27,612 bases of DNA from Erwinia pyrifoliae DSM 12163 (GTDB lineage Bacteria > Pseudomonadota > Gammaproteobacteria > Enterobacterales > Enterobacteriaceae): positions 1,339,102 through 1,366,713 of the forward strand of contig NC_017390.1 in the NCBI RefSeq assembly GCF_000026985.1, written 5' to 3'. The translations under genes were made by a program, and so were the position numbers. Shown here in pieces: positions 8,750-17,892 of the stretch. Under the pieces are notes generated by a model. The model searched no databases. It worked only from the letters and a program-made list of their open reading frames with translations, and was not told where the DNA came from. Numbering within the stretch: position 1 is the first letter of the stretch; each line of letters starts with the position of its first letter.

Positions 8750-10402
8750 ATGACAACTTATACCGTTGGCGATTATCTGCTTACACGTTTAAACCAGATC
8801 GGTATTGGCCATCTGTTTGGTGTACCGGGTGATTACAATCTGCGATTTCTCGACCATGTTATCGATCATCCCGATTTAGTCTGGGTCGGCTGCGCCAATG
8901 AACTGAATGCCGCCTATGCCGCCGATGGTTATGCCCGTTGCCGGGGGGCTGGCGCGCTGCTGACCACTTTTGGCGTGGGGGAACTCAGCGCCATAAACGG
9001 TGTGGCGGGCAGCAGTGCGGAGTATTTGCCGGTGATCCACATTGTTGGCGCGCCGTCACAAACTTCGCAAAACAAGGGAGAGCTGCTGCATCACACCCTT
9101 GGTGACGGTGACTTTGGTCACTTTTTTCGTATGCAACAGGAGATTTCTGTCGCCAGCAGCGTACTGACCCCCGGCAACGCCGCCGCTGAAATCGATCGGG
9201 TGTTGATTGAGGCGCTGACAAAGCGCCGCCCGGTCTATTTGCTGCTGGCGACAAATGTGGCTGAAAGCCCTCTCTCTCCCCCTTCTTCGCCGCTTCAGCT
9301 GCGGCTGGATTGCGATAAGGCTCAGCTGGCGGCCTTTGTCGATGCGGCAGAATCCCTGCTGGCGGCAGCGCGCAGCGTGGCGATGCTGGCCGATTTTCTT
9401 GCCGATCGTGCTCAGCAGCAGCATAGGTTGCAGCGCTGGCTTGAGGAAATACCGATGCCCTATGCCACGTTACTGATGGGGAAAAGCGTGCTGCCGGAAA
9501 TGCTCTTTGGCTTTGCCGGGACCTATGCCGGGGCATCCAGCGCTGACAGCACGCGGGCGGTGATTGAAAACAGTGACGTGTTAATTAGCGTGGGCGTTAA
9601 GTACACCGATAGCATTACCGCCGGTTTCACCCAGCAGATTACGCGCAGTAAGAATATTGACGTCGGCCTGCATGCCAGCAGCGTGGCGGGGCGGCAATTT
9701 GAGCCTGTACCGATGGCGGCGGCGCTTGAGGCACTGCATCAGCTGGCGCTGAAATATGGCCAGGGCTGGCAGCACGGCATTGTCGCTCCACCGGTCAGCG
9801 AACAGCAGCCGTCAGACAGCCTGACGCAAAATACCTTCTGGCATGCGCTACAGGACTTTCTGCGCCCTGGCGACATTGTGCTGGCCGATCAGGGAACGGC
9901 AGCTTTTGGCGCGGCCGCCCTGCGCCTGCCGCAGGATGTTCGCCTGCTGGTACAGCCGCTGTGGGGGTCGATAGGTTATACGTTACCCGCAGCGTTTGGC
10001 GCGCAAACAGCATTGCCGCAGCAGCGGGTGGTGCTGATTATTGGCGACGGCTCCGCCCAGCTGACGGTGCAGGAGTTAGGCAGCATGCTGCGGGATGGTC
10101 AACATCCAGTGGTCTTCCTGTTAAATAATGACGGCTATACCGTAGAGCGGGCGATACACGGGGCGCAGCAGCGTTATAACGATATTGCCCGCTGGGACTG
10201 GACCCGCCTGCCGCAAACGCTGGGTGTTGACAGCCAGCCTCAGAGCTGGCGAGTGACGCAAACGGTTCAGCTACGCGAAGTCATGAAGCTGCTGGAAGAG
10301 GCCAGGCAACTCTCATTGGTGGAGGTGGTACTGCCAAAGCTTGATGTGCCTCCGCTGCTGGCGTCGGTGAGTCGCGCCCTGAACCAGCGCAACAATAGCT
10401 GA
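8750..10402 (+). CDS. ipdC: indolepyruvate decarboxylase
   Basis: A ThDP- and Mg-dependent 2-oxo acid decarboxylase (550 aa) that converts indole-3-pyruvate to indole-3-acetaldehyde, the key step in bacterial indole-3-acetic acid synthesis. ATG 8750 follows AGGAG. The catalytic Glu is E51 in GCANELNAAYAADGY, the HH pair is H114-H115 in ELLHHTLGDGDF, and the ThDP motif runs from GDG (432-434) to NN (459-460). Phenylpyruvate or pyruvate decarboxylase are close alternatives. The length and the position next to glk, as in Enterobacter-type enterics, favour IpdC. I did not find a clear TyrR box in the 195 bases upstream. Confidence 0.92.
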   Translation: MTTYTVGDYLLTRLNQIGIGHLFGVPGDYNLRFLDHVIDHPDLVWVGCANELNAAYAADGYARCRGAGALLTTFGVGELSAINGVAGSSAEYLPVIHIVGAPSQTSQNKGELLHHTLGDGDFGHFFRMQQEISVASSVLTPGNAAAEIDRVLIEALTKRRPVYLLLATNVAESPLSPPSSPLQLRLDCDKAQLAAFVDAAESLLAAARSVAMLADFLADRAQQQHRLQRWLEEIPMPYATLLMGKSVLPEMLFGFAGTYAGASSADSTRAVIENSDVLISVGVKYTDSITAGFTQQITRSKNIDVGLHASSVAGRQFEPVPMAAALEALHQLALKYGQGWQHGIVAPPVSEQQPSDSLTQNTFWHALQDFLRPGDIVLADQGTAAFGAAALRLPQDVRLLVQPLWGSIGYTLPAAFGAQTALPQQRVVLIIGDGSAQLTVQELGSMLRDGQHPVVFLLNNDGYTVERAIHGAQQRYNDIARWDWTRLPQTLGVDSQPQSWRVTQTVQLREVMKLLEEARQLSLVEVVLPKLDVPPLLASVSRALNQRNNS

Positions 10403-10480
10403 ACCGTTCTTTTACCCGCAATTCAGACTGTTGCCCCTGGGCAACAGTGGCGAACCCCGTTAATGTAGCGCAGGCATTTA

Positions 10481-10515
10481 ACGCTCACCTTTTTTCCGGT
10501 GGGCGTTGTTGTTTT
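10481..10515 (+). terminator. terminator between ipdC and glk
   Basis: ACGCTCACC (10481-10489) pairs with GGTGGGCGT (10498-10506, one G-T pair) around an 8-nt T-rich loop. TGTTGTTTT follows. A second perfect GC hairpin without a T tract (10428-10447) lies just before it. Confidence 0.75.
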
Positions 10516-10567
10516 AACGGGGGAAATTTATAGTGTGTCTAATTGACGTAAGCGGAGCAACATAACA

Positions 10568-11533
10568 ATGACTAAGTATGCTTTGGTGGGGGATGTCGGC
10601 GGCACGAATGCGCGCCTGGCACTATGTGAAATTGAAAACGGTGCCATCTCCCAGGCCAAAACGTTCTCCACTGCCGATTATGGCAGCCTGGAGGCGGTGA
10701 TCCGTGCTTATCTGGCGGAACAACAGCAGGATATCAAACACGGTTGTATTGCCATCGCCTGCCCGATTACCGAAGACTGGGTTGAAATGACCAACCATGA
10801 CTGGGCATTTTCAACCAGTAGCCTGAAAGCGAACCTGGCCTTTGATTCGCTGGAGATCATTAACGATTTTACCGCCGTCTCAATGGCCATCCCGATGCTG
10901 ACAGAGCAAGATCTGATGCAGTTCGGTGGCAGCGTGCCGGTAGCGGATAAACCCGTTGCCGTTTATGGTGCCGGAACCGGCCTCGGCGTTGCGCATCTGG
11001 TGCATGTGGACAAACGCTGGGTCAGTCTGCCTGGCGAAGGGGGGCATGTTGATTTTGCCGCCAATAGCGAGGAAGAAGATCTGATACTTGAAGTGCTGCG
11101 CGAAGAGTTGGGCCACGTATCCGCCGAGCGAATTCTCTCCGGCAGCGGCCTGGTTAACCTCTATCGGGCGATTGTTAAGTCAGACCATCGCCTGCCAGAA
11201 AATCTGAAACCACGCGATGTGACCGAGCGCGCATTGCAGGACACCTGTACCGACTGCCGTCGGGCGCTGTCGATGTTCTGTGTGGCTATGGGGCGCTTTG
11301 GCGGCAACCTGGCGCTTAACCTCGGCACCTTTGGCGGCGTCTATATTGCCGGCGGCATCGTGCCGCGCTTCCTTGAATTCTTTAAAGCATCCGGCTTCCG
11401 CGCGGCGTTTGAAGATAAGGGGCGCTTCAAGGATTATGTCGCGCCAATCCCGGTCTATCTCATCACCCACAATTATCCTGGGTTACTGGGTGCCGGCGGG
11501 CATCTGCGTCAGACGCTGGGCCGCGTGCTGTAA
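10568..11533 (+). CDS. glk: glucokinase
   Basis: A cytoplasmic ATP-dependent glucokinase (321 aa, the same as E. coli Glk) that phosphorylates free glucose. The start is ATG 10568 with GGAG upstream. The phosphate-1 motif [14 protein letters not shown] is at residues 8-21. The middle contains [11 protein letters not shown] and [11 protein letters not shown], and the substrate-proximal [10 protein letters not shown] follows. ROK-type zinc cysteines are absent, as expected for this bacterial glucokinase group. It lies downstream of ipdC behind a terminator and is therefore probably transcribed separately. Confidence 0.97.
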   Translation: MTKYALVGDVGGTNARLALCEIENGAISQAKTFSTADYGSLEAVIRAYLAEQQQDIKHGCIAIACPITEDWVEMTNHDWAFSTSSLKANLAFDSLEIINDFTAVSMAIPMLTEQDLMQFGGSVPVADKPVAVYGAGTGLGVAHLVHVDKRWVSLPGEGGHVDFAANSEEEDLILEVLREELGHVSAERILSGSGLVNLYRAIVKSDHRLPENLKPRDVTERALQDTCTDCRRALSMFCVAMGRFGGNLALNLGTFGGVYIAGGIVPRFLEFFKASGFRAAFEDKGRFKDYVAPIPVYLITHNYPGLLGAGGHLRQTLGRVL

Positions 11534-11560
11534 CGCCCGGCGCTTTACTGTTGCGGCCTT

Positions 11561-11994
11561 TTACCGCCGCATCAGCTGGCGAAGCTCCTTCACCCTACTG
11601 CGGCTGACCGTCACCTGAAACGCACGATCGCGCCGTTTGAGGATCCAGGTGTTGTTAAACCAGGGTTCGGACTCGTGGATTTTACTGAGGTTGATGCAGT
11701 ATGAGCGGTGACGGCGGAAAAAAAGCTCGCCCGGCAGGCTGCCGCAAAACTCGCTCATATTCATCGACATGACGTACTCTTCATGCCGCGTGTAAACAAA
11801 AGTCAGCTTCTCATGCGCTTCGGCATAGTAGATATCGTTGATATAGCTGACGTCACCACGCCTTTTCCCCGGCAAGGATGGATGCCGTGAACAATGGCAT
11901 TTTTCACCAGCGGCTGAATAAACAGGCTGGGCAGTGAAAAATCCGGCTGATTAAAATATTTTATTCTGCCTCTCGACAAGGGAAGTGCGGGCAA
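11561..11994 (-). pseudogene. degraded ypdA-ypdB two-component operon
   Basis: Two minus-strand fragments remain. Upstream (about 11994-11867) is a piece of a LytS-type sensor kinase around the N-box, [18 protein letters not shown]. Immediately after, in another frame (11875-11561), is a nearly whole LytTR DNA-binding domain with FFRRHRSYCINLSKIHE and VSRSRVKELRQL, as at the C-terminus of YpdB. The kinase sensor domain, the rest of its ATPase, and the receiver domain of the regulator are missing. In E. coli the intact pair lies between glk and alaC, divergent from alaC, exactly as here. The LytTR piece has an ATG at 11875 but is probably not functional. Confidence 0.8.
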
Positions 11995-12072
11995 GTTATG
12001 TTCATGATTCGGCCACGTTAATGGCCTGCGTCGCTCGGACGGTCCGGGCGCTTACGTGAATCAGAGGACGCC

Positions 12073-13308
12073 ATGACTGACAACTCATCCCCACGCCGTT
12101 TTTCCCGTATTGAAAGACTGCCGCCGTATGTTTTTAACATCACCGCAGAACTGAAGATGGCAGCTCGCCGTCGTGGTGAAGACATTGTCGATTTCAGTAT
12201 GGGCAACCCTGATGGCCCGACGCCCCCCCACATCGTGGAAAAACTCTGTACTGTGGCACAGCGTGACGACACGCACGGTTATTCCACGTCGCGCGGTATT
12301 CCTCGCCTGCGCCGTGCTATTTCGCGCTGGTACGCCGACCGCTATCAGGTGGAGATTGACCCGGAATCTGAGGCCATAGTGACTATTGGCTCGAAAGAGG
12401 GGCTGGCGCATCTGATGCTGGCTACGCTCGACCACGGTGATACGGTACTGGTGCCGAATCCCAGCTATCCTATCCACATTTACGGCGCGGTGATTGCCGG
12501 TGCTCAGGTGCGATCTGTACCGCTGGTGGCAGGCGTAGACTTCTTCAACGAGCTGGAGCGCGCCATTCGTGAAAGCTACCCGAAGCCGAAAATGATGATC
12601 CTCGGTTTCCCTTCCAATCCGACCGCGCAATGCGTGGAACTGGATTTTTTCGAAAGGGTTATCGCGCTGGCGAAGCGGTACAACGTGTTGGTTATTCATG
12701 ACCTTGCTTACGCTGACATTGTTTATGACGGCTGGAAAGCGCCTTCGATTATGCAGGTACCCGGTGCGCGCGATGTGGCAGTTGAATTCTTTACCCTGTC
12801 GAAAAGTTACAATATGGCCGGCTGGCGCATTGGTTTTATGGTGGGGAACAAGGAGCTGGTGGCGGCACTGGCGCGTATAAAAAGCTATCACGACTACGGT
12901 ACTTTCACCCCGCTACAGGTGGCGGCCATCGCGGCGCTGGAAGGGGATCAGCAGTGCGTTCTTGACATTGCTGAACAGTATAAACGCCGTCGTGATGTGC
13001 TGGTAAAAGGGCTGCATGAAGCAGGCTGGATGGTGGATAACCCGAAAGCGTCCATGTATGTCTGGGCAAAAATTCCCGACCGCTACGCGCATCTGGGATC
13101 GCTGGAATTTGCCAAACTGCTGTTGCAGGAGGCAAAAGTGTGCGTGTCACCAGGCATTGGTTTCGGCGATTACGGCGATACGCATCTGCGTTTTGCACTC
13201 ATCGAAAACAGCGATCGTATTCGTCAGGCGGTCAGAGGGATCAAGGCGATGTTCCGTGCTGAAGGCGTGTTTCCAGCAGCGGACGGAACTGGCGAAGAGT
13301 CGCTTTAA
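12073..13308 (+). CDS. alaC: alanine-synthesizing transaminase AlaC
   Basis: A PLP-dependent class I/II aminotransferase (411 aa; E. coli AlaC has 412) that makes alanine from pyruvate, mainly with glutamate. The start is ATG 12073 with AGAGGA upstream. The PLP-binding Lys is K244 in [14 protein letters not shown]. The substrate region [11 protein letters not shown] is near the N-terminus and NPSYPIH and FPSNPTAQ are in the middle. The C-terminal arginine motif is LRFALIEN. It follows the decayed ypdAB remnant, and no ypdC is present. This conserved gene marks the right border of the E. coli-like backbone block. Confidence 0.96.
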   Translation: MTDNSSPRRFSRIERLPPYVFNITAELKMAARRRGEDIVDFSMGNPDGPTPPHIVEKLCTVAQRDDTHGYSTSRGIPRLRRAISRWYADRYQVEIDPESEAIVTIGSKEGLAHLMLATLDHGDTVLVPNPSYPIHIYGAVIAGAQVRSVPLVAGVDFFNELERAIRESYPKPKMMILGFPSNPTAQCVELDFFERVIALAKRYNVLVIHDLAYADIVYDGWKAPSIMQVPGARDVAVEFFTLSKSYNMAGWRIGFMVGNKELVAALARIKSYHDYGTFTPLQVAAIAALEGDQQCVLDIAEQYKRRRDVLVKGLHEAGWMVDNPKASMYVWAKIPDRYAHLGSLEFAKLLLQEAKVCVSPGIGFGDYGDTHLRFALIENSDRIRQAVRGIKAMFRAEGVFPAADGTGEESL

Positions 13309-13315
13309 GGTCAAC

Positions 13316-13350
13316 AGGTGCCAGCCGGGCTATATGCCTGGCACCTTAAC
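13316..13350 (+). terminator. inverted repeat after alaC, possible terminator
   Basis: AGGTGCCAG (13316-13324) and CTGGCACCT (13338-13346) form a perfect 9-bp stem with a 13-nt loop, eight bases after the alaC stop. There is no proper T tract directly after it, so it may act as a weak or 3'-end-stabilizing structure. Confidence 0.5.
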
Positions 13351-13443
13351 CGACGCGGCTTTTCCAGCCTCGGCCAATAAAAACGTTCGCTCAGGCTAAC
13401 AGAAGAAAAGTGAGACCCGCTGAAATACAGGCTTGAATGGGTG

Positions 13444-15459
13444 CTATCTCCAACCCGGCGGCGTGATCTTGAATAAAACCGCCGGGAAATTAGCCTCTGC
13501 ATGTTCGAACATTTGTTGGTGAATATTGTACGTACATGTTTCTCGTTCATAGCCACTTTCTACAGACCCGATTAGCGCATTATTCCATTTATCAAAATTA
13601 CCCCCTGTGACTTGCGGATCTAACAGGTTGGCTTTATGCATCAATGCATTGGCATAATCCCTCAATGCTTTTGGTGAATCAAATTCCGCTCCAAGAAAGT
13701 ATTTGGATGAGTACCTGGTGAACAACGTGGCAAGACTGAACAGAATTCTGGCATTTTCCCTGTGATTCATATTGCTAAGACCGTAGGCTTTGATGATTTT
13801 TTCAAAATGCGCTTGCTCAAGATTGCACAGGTAGTTTTTGTCTTCATCCACAGTATAGGTCAATACCTTCTCAAATATTTCTGTCAGCTGCCGCATATCC
13901 TCTGCAGTTTTAATTTTGTCTTTATCATCCGCATACATGCGCGATAGCGTTGATTCAAATCGATGGCGATAAATACCAAGATCGAGGATTTCTATGAGCT
14001 TTTTAAAACTGCTTGTTGACAGTTCCTTTTGAAATTCATCCTTAAATATTCTGAACTCGGTAAAAAAAATATCCTCATGATTCAGCTCACCTTGCGTAAC
14101 GATTTTATTATTTTCATATAGAAAGAATTTATTCCAGTTGGCATTTAAATTACTATTATTTACATGTAGCATTGCGCAAAGATTTTCATGGTCAATAATC
14201 ATGGTTTTATGACCATTGATAAGGATGAAATTAAAATTACCCCTATCAGACCAGTCAGGCTCTGTTTCACTGTTGCCGAATTCTGTTTTTGCTGTAAAGG
14301 GTTTTACAGCATCCAGTTGAAGATACTTATTATAGGTTTCTCTGGCGCTTGCCACTAGTTCTGGGTCTTCATGATGAGTGCAAATAGCCATTAATTGAAT
14401 GAAGAACCCATTGCATTTAATCATATACTCTTTTGTTTTGACGTCATTTGAGAATGAGTCAAATCTCTTTATGAGACTTGACAGGATTTTGGGGGACAGT
14501 CTTTTTAGATTGACCTTTTTATCAGCATTTTCAATCACGTTTTCCACTAGCTTTTTAAAAAAAAGATAAATTTCACCATCGTCTAAATAGCAGTTTTCAG
14601 ATGCGATGTTATTGAGTAGTGAATCCAAAACGAATGGAATTAAATTGATATCTACTCTGGATCTGACTATCAGGTTGACTATTTCTTTAATGATTTTTGT
14701 CTTTATTCCAGAGTATTCTCTACTTATGGTTTTTAACATATGAAAAAGAGAGGCGTGAGGTCCGTAATCATTAAGTAACCAGTCCGCTTCCGAAAGGCTC
14801 AAGACAGAGGGGAGATGAAGATTGATGACGGCCTTGTCAAGTATAGTCCCTGTAAAGTCACCATCACATAAGCCGAAATGGTGTGTATTTTGAAATGGAT
14901 TTGTTAGCCGGATAGTAAATTTTGCTCCTATCATACTGGCATTCTTGAAAACAGGGTTGAATAAAAAGATATCGCTTAAGTCAACGCCATCTAACGTGGA
15001 ACCTGAAAAATCAGGCCTTTTCTCTAATAATATGTCAAACTCACCTGGGTTTTTCATCTCATTTGAACCCCGAAAATCACAACTTCTCAAGTCTTTGTTT
15101 TTAAGATTTGAATAAGACAAATTTGAACCGGTGAATTTTTCTCTTATTCTTATATTTACCCTGGCGCTCCCGGCTGGTGATAAAAAACCGCTTCGTACTA
15201 TTGAATGGATGCCTTCTGCCTTATTTATAGTGATGGATTCAAGTTCGTCCAGCAGATGCATGCAGAGGAATAAGCGAGCCTGGGCCTGCGTTTCATTTGA
15301 TGATTTTTTTCGTCGAAATAAGGCATTTTCGGCTTCTACATTCAAAATTTTATTAGCAAATTCTATGTTTTCAACAGTGGGGGATTTATTTGCAAGTCGC
15401 ACGACTTCCTTTGGTTTTTTTAAGATATTAGCTGTGAGGTAAAGTAGTGGGCTAATCAT
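13444..15459 (-). CDS. SopA/NleL-like HECT-type E3 ubiquitin ligase effector
   Basis: A protein of 671 aa from ATG 15459 (GGA 7-8 nt upstream; a TTG at 15471 would add four residues). Residues of about 110-218 form pentapeptide-like repeats (SNLSYSNLKNKDLRSCDF, DFSGSTLDGVDLSDIFL, ASMIGAKF, GDFTGTILDKAVI), that is, a beta-helix. A helical middle part and a C-terminal domain follow. The C-terminal end carries ERETCTYNIHQQMFEHA, with Cys 642 exactly 29 residues before the C-terminus. From memory, the catalytic Cys753 of the 782-aa effectors SopA and NleL has the same spacing. No signal peptide or TM segment is seen, as expected for a type III effector. The gene is much more AT-rich than its neighbours and stands alone on its strand, which suggests acquisition. 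No hrp box was found upstream. Fold assignment is inferred from layout and motif. Confidence 0.75.
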   Translation of the reverse strand: MISPLLYLTANILKKPKEVVRLANKSPTVENIEFANKILNVEAENALFRRKKSSNETQAQARLFLCMHLLDELESITINKAEGIHSIVRSGFLSPAGSARVNIRIREKFTGSNLSYSNLKNKDLRSCDFRGSNEMKNPGEFDILLEKRPDFSGSTLDGVDLSDIFLFNPVFKNASMIGAKFTIRLTNPFQNTHHFGLCDGDFTGTILDKAVINLHLPSVLSLSEADWLLNDYGPHASLFHMLKTISREYSGIKTKIIKEIVNLIVRSRVDINLIPFVLDSLLNNIASENCYLDDGEIYLFFKKLVENVIENADKKVNLKRLSPKILSSLIKRFDSFSNDVKTKEYMIKCNGFFIQLMAICTHHEDPELVASARETYNKYLQLDAVKPFTAKTEFGNSETEPDWSDRGNFNFILINGHKTMIIDHENLCAMLHVNNSNLNANWNKFFLYENNKIVTQGELNHEDIFFTEFRIFKDEFQKELSTSSFKKLIEILDLGIYRHRFESTLSRMYADDKDKIKTAEDMRQLTEIFEKVLTYTVDEDKNYLCNLEQAHFEKIIKAYGLSNMNHRENARILFSLATLFTRYSSKYFLGAEFDSPKALRDYANALMHKANLLDPQVTGGNFDKWNNALIGSVESGYERETCTYNIHQQMFEHAEANFPAVLFKITPPGWR

Positions 15460-15961
15460 GTGATTATCCAAAGTTAAAAGTATAAATATACCCTAATTTA
15501 GCCGTGTTAATATAAATAAACGCTCAGGGTCTGTTATTTAAGATTATTTAATCGGACTTCATTTTCCTGTTGCTGTCAGGTAAGTTATTCAATTAAATAA
15601 ACTGTGTAAAAGGCCGTTGCTTAATCTTACCCAACAGCTTTCGGTATTATGACTTACTTTATACCAACGTTTGACGGACATAGATTGCTGATGTTACGCA
15701 TCAGATTTTTATTATTTATTCTCACCCACCCTTTACGGTGTTATCGCGATATCATCCTCCACATGACCGGGCAGCAATACGCTGCAGTATGCCCACCATG
15801 CCGAACAGTGCTACAGTTATGGTCGAATATGCTGAAACCCTCGTCTTATCGAAAGCATATGCATTGGCATTATTCAGGCCATTACCCGCATGGAAAAAAT
15901 GCAAAGTCACGTTGCTTAACGAGCCAGGAAACTCGCTAAAGCCGACTGACAGGAGACGCAG
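15460..15961. other. long intergenic region between the SopA-like gene and the Usp gene
   Basis: About 500 bases without a supported gene. The left 180 bases are very AT-rich and must contain the minus-strand promoter of the effector gene, but too many TATA-like hexamers occur to choose one. The right part has short plus-strand frames of up to 96 codons with no good ribosome-binding site or family signature. Confidence 0.5.
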
Positions 15962-16408
15962 ATGCAAACGCTTTTAGTCGCCATTGATAACTCGGTGATT
16001 GCCCGTAAAGTGATTGCGCTGGCCAGCATCCAGGCGCTGGCTTTACAGGCGCAAGTGGTGGTGGTGTGCTGCATCGACAGCGATTACGCCTGTGGGCCGT
16101 TGGAGATTAAAGCGGGTGAGGACCCCGGCGATCCTGGACTGACGCGGGATGAGCAAAACACGGCAGAAGCGGTCGTGCGTCAGGCGCTGGCCGAGCTGCA
16201 GCGTGCCGGAGTCACGGCGAGCGGGCGCATAGTGGCCGGCAAATCGGCACAAACCATTGTTGCCGAAGCGAATAGCCTGCAGGCGGCGATGATTATCATG
16301 GGCCGTCGTCATCTGTCGCCGGTTAATCGCCTGCTAAAAGGCTCGTGCAGCGCTGCCGTTATCGAACGCGCCAGCTGCCCGGTACTGGTCGATGTGCGCG
16401 TTGATTAA
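15962..16408 (+). CDS. universal stress protein (UspA family)
   Basis: A cytoplasmic single-domain Usp protein of 148 aa. ATG 15962 follows AGGAG (positions 15951-15955). The N-terminal strand and ATP-site Asp are in TLLVAIDNS, and the C-terminal nucleotide-binding loop is MGRRHLSPVNRLLKGSCSAAVI, a G-2x-G-like pattern with the first glycine kept and the second replaced. The end is ASCPVLVDVR. It is closest in layout to the nucleotide-binding UspF/UspG type, but the subgroup is uncertain. The gene downstream begins about 44 bases later on the same strand, so the two may form an operon. Confidence 0.85.
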   Translation: MQTLLVAIDNSVIARKVIALASIQALALQAQVVVVCCIDSDYACGPLEIKAGEDPGDPGLTRDEQNTAEAVVRQALAELQRAGVTASGRIVAGKSAQTIVAEANSLQAAMIIMGRRHLSPVNRLLKGSCSAAVIERASCPVLVDVRVD

Positions 16409-16452
16409 TCGAACCGGTGACGCGTCCTGACCGATGATTGCAGGAAACCATT

Positions 16453-17262
16453 TTGACTTCAAACGTGATTCTGGCCTCTGTCTTCTCCACGGTGTTTTGG
16501 CTGGTGTTGACTGGCTGGCTGTGGAAAGGCAAAAAACTGTCCGCTCCTGTGGCCATTTTGCTGTTTTTGCTGCCACCGCTGGTGGGCAATATCGGGTATT
16601 ACCACTGGATAGCTCAAGAGCGTCAGCAAGATGCCATGATTGCGGCTGCCCGCACGCAGCTGGCCTCTTCCCCCGTCTGGCGAACGATTAAACAGCAGCA
16701 GCCCGCGCTGTATCAACAGGCCGGCGATGAGCTGGCAGGCCTGCTGCGTGCAGGGACGCCACTGCGGCAGGCGGTTGCACAATTGCGCCCGCTGGCCGCA
16801 GAGCTGCTGAACCAGCGTATTGATGCCGCCCGTGATGAAGATTTGATTGAATATATGAAGATCTCGCTGGAGGAGATGAAATTGATCCGACAGCGCAGCC
16901 CCGACGCGTGTTTCCGCTTCCTGTTTCCACAGGTTAAGGGCGGAGTGAATATCAGTGAACTGCTGCTGCCGGCTTTAATGGAGCGTGAGCTGCTGGCAAT
17001 GGATCGCCTGCTGCAGCACAGTAATGGTGCCGGGCAGCAGATTGATTTACCTCGCGGACGATTGCAGCTGCAAAAGGTGGTTCAGGGGCTATATGACCGC
17101 TGGGGAAGCGATCTGCAGATGATGAACCTGCCGGGTGAGGCGGGTGCAGATGAAACTAAACTGTGTGACATGACGATTGATCTGTACCAGTCTGTTCTGG
17201 CACTTACTGATAAGGATTCGGCAAGTGTTCTGCGTATCATTATTGGCGGTACAGGTCACTAA
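16453..17262 (+). CDS. two-TM inner-membrane protein of unknown function
   Basis: I do not recognise this 269-aa protein. TTG 16453 was chosen because AGGA lies 7-8 nt upstream; a TTG at 16438 in the same frame lacks a ribosome-binding site. Two hydrophobic segments lie at residues of about 5-22 and 30-48 (VFSTVFWLVLTGW; ILLFLLPPLVGNIGYY). A large soluble region follows, mostly helical, with CFRFLFPQVKGG in the middle and paired Cys residues late (LCDMTIDLY). It probably forms an operon with the Usp gene upstream and ends at a clear terminator. The soluble part is likely cytoplasmic or periplasmic; topology cannot be settled from the sequence. Confidence 0.75.
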   Translation: MTSNVILASVFSTVFWLVLTGWLWKGKKLSAPVAILLFLLPPLVGNIGYYHWIAQERQQDAMIAAARTQLASSPVWRTIKQQQPALYQQAGDELAGLLRAGTPLRQAVAQLRPLAAELLNQRIDAARDEDLIEYMKISLEEMKLIRQRSPDACFRFLFPQVKGGVNISELLLPALMERELLAMDRLLQHSNGAGQQIDLPRGRLQLQKVVQGLYDRWGSDLQMMNLPGEAGADETKLCDMTIDLYQSVLALTDKDSASVLRIIIGGTGH

Positions 17263-17273
17263 AGAAAAAAAAA

Positions 17274-17303
17274 GCCCGCTTATGGCGGGCAGAAATATTT
17301 TTA
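17274..17303 (+). terminator. terminator after the Usp/two-TM gene pair
   Basis: GCCCGC (17274-17279) pairs with GCGGGC (17285-17290) around a 5-nt loop. An A-tract lies before it and an AT-rich run with TTTTT lies after it. It starts 12 bases after the stop codon. Confidence 0.82.
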
Positions 17304-17517
17304 GTTTTTTTGGAAATAATTCCCGGTGTTGTGCAGACATATCGTCGTGTCTGTAAGCATATTCTCATTGATATCCAGACAATGCCATACGGCTCCCTGA
17401 ATCAATTCAATCGGTGAAACATTGCATAAGTTAAGTAAAATTGTGCAAATGCGCCGGTGTCTGATGGCCGCCGCCGTGGGGGTTGTTATGATGCGCCACC
17501 GGAAAAAAGGAGTCATG

Positions 17518-17799
17518 ATGAAAAAAGAAGCGATCGGTGCATTAGCGCTGTTACTGTTAGCTGGCTGCACTTCCAGCAAGCCAGGGGCTTATGAAAAGGT
17601 CGATGAAGATCCGGCCGTCAATAGCGTACAGTACCGTTTCAAACCTGGGCAGGTTGATAAATCCGCTATGCTAAAAGACGTCGAGCAATTCTGTTCCGAA
17701 CGGGGCTTTGATAAAGTAGAAGCGCTTAATCCGCAGGAAAGCCACGTTCCCGGATTAATGAAAGCCTGGTACCAATGTAATTACCGTATTAAAAGCTAG
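17518..17799 (+). CDS. small lipoprotein, unknown function
   Basis: A protein of 93 aa with a clear lipoprotein signal. KKE is followed by a hydrophobic stretch and lipobox LAGC, with the lipidated Cys at residue 17. The residue after it is T, so the outer membrane is the likely location. ATG 17518 has AAAGGAG 5 nt upstream; an adjacent ATG at 17515 is too close to it. The mature part has two further cysteines (EQFCSERGF and WYQCNYRI) that could form a disulfide in the periplasm. I do not recognise the family. A perfect GC-rich inverted repeat lies just after the stop (17805-17825). Confidence 0.82.
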   Translation: MKKEAIGALALLLLAGCTSSKPGAYEKVDEDPAVNSVQYRFKPGQVDKSAMLKDVEQFCSERGFDKVEALNPQESHVPGLMKAWYQCNYRIKS

Positions 17800-17804
17800 T
17801 ATGG

Positions 17805-17825
17805 GGGCGGGCAATATGCCCGCCC
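17805..17825 (+). terminator. GC-rich inverted repeat after the lipoprotein gene
   Basis: GGGCGGGC (17805-17812) and GCCCGCCC (17818-17825) form a perfect 8-bp stem with an AATAT loop, six bases after the stop codon. There is no T tract, so it is more likely a 3'-stabilizing or weak termination structure. Confidence 0.5.
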
Positions 17826-17892
17826 ATGATGGCATAAGCTAACTGCCTGTTATTATCTTGCCGTACGCAGGCCTTGCCCGCTGACGTCAGCC

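Noticed and set aside
15460..15560. HrpL-type box upstream of the SopA-like gene
   Set aside because: No GGAACC-N16-CCAC-like pattern on the minus strand. Control by another regulator remains possible.
15649..15977. Plus-strand frames of 79-96 codons upstream of the Usp gene
   Set aside because: No ribosome-binding site, no recognisable motif, and one of them overlaps the well-initiated Usp start.
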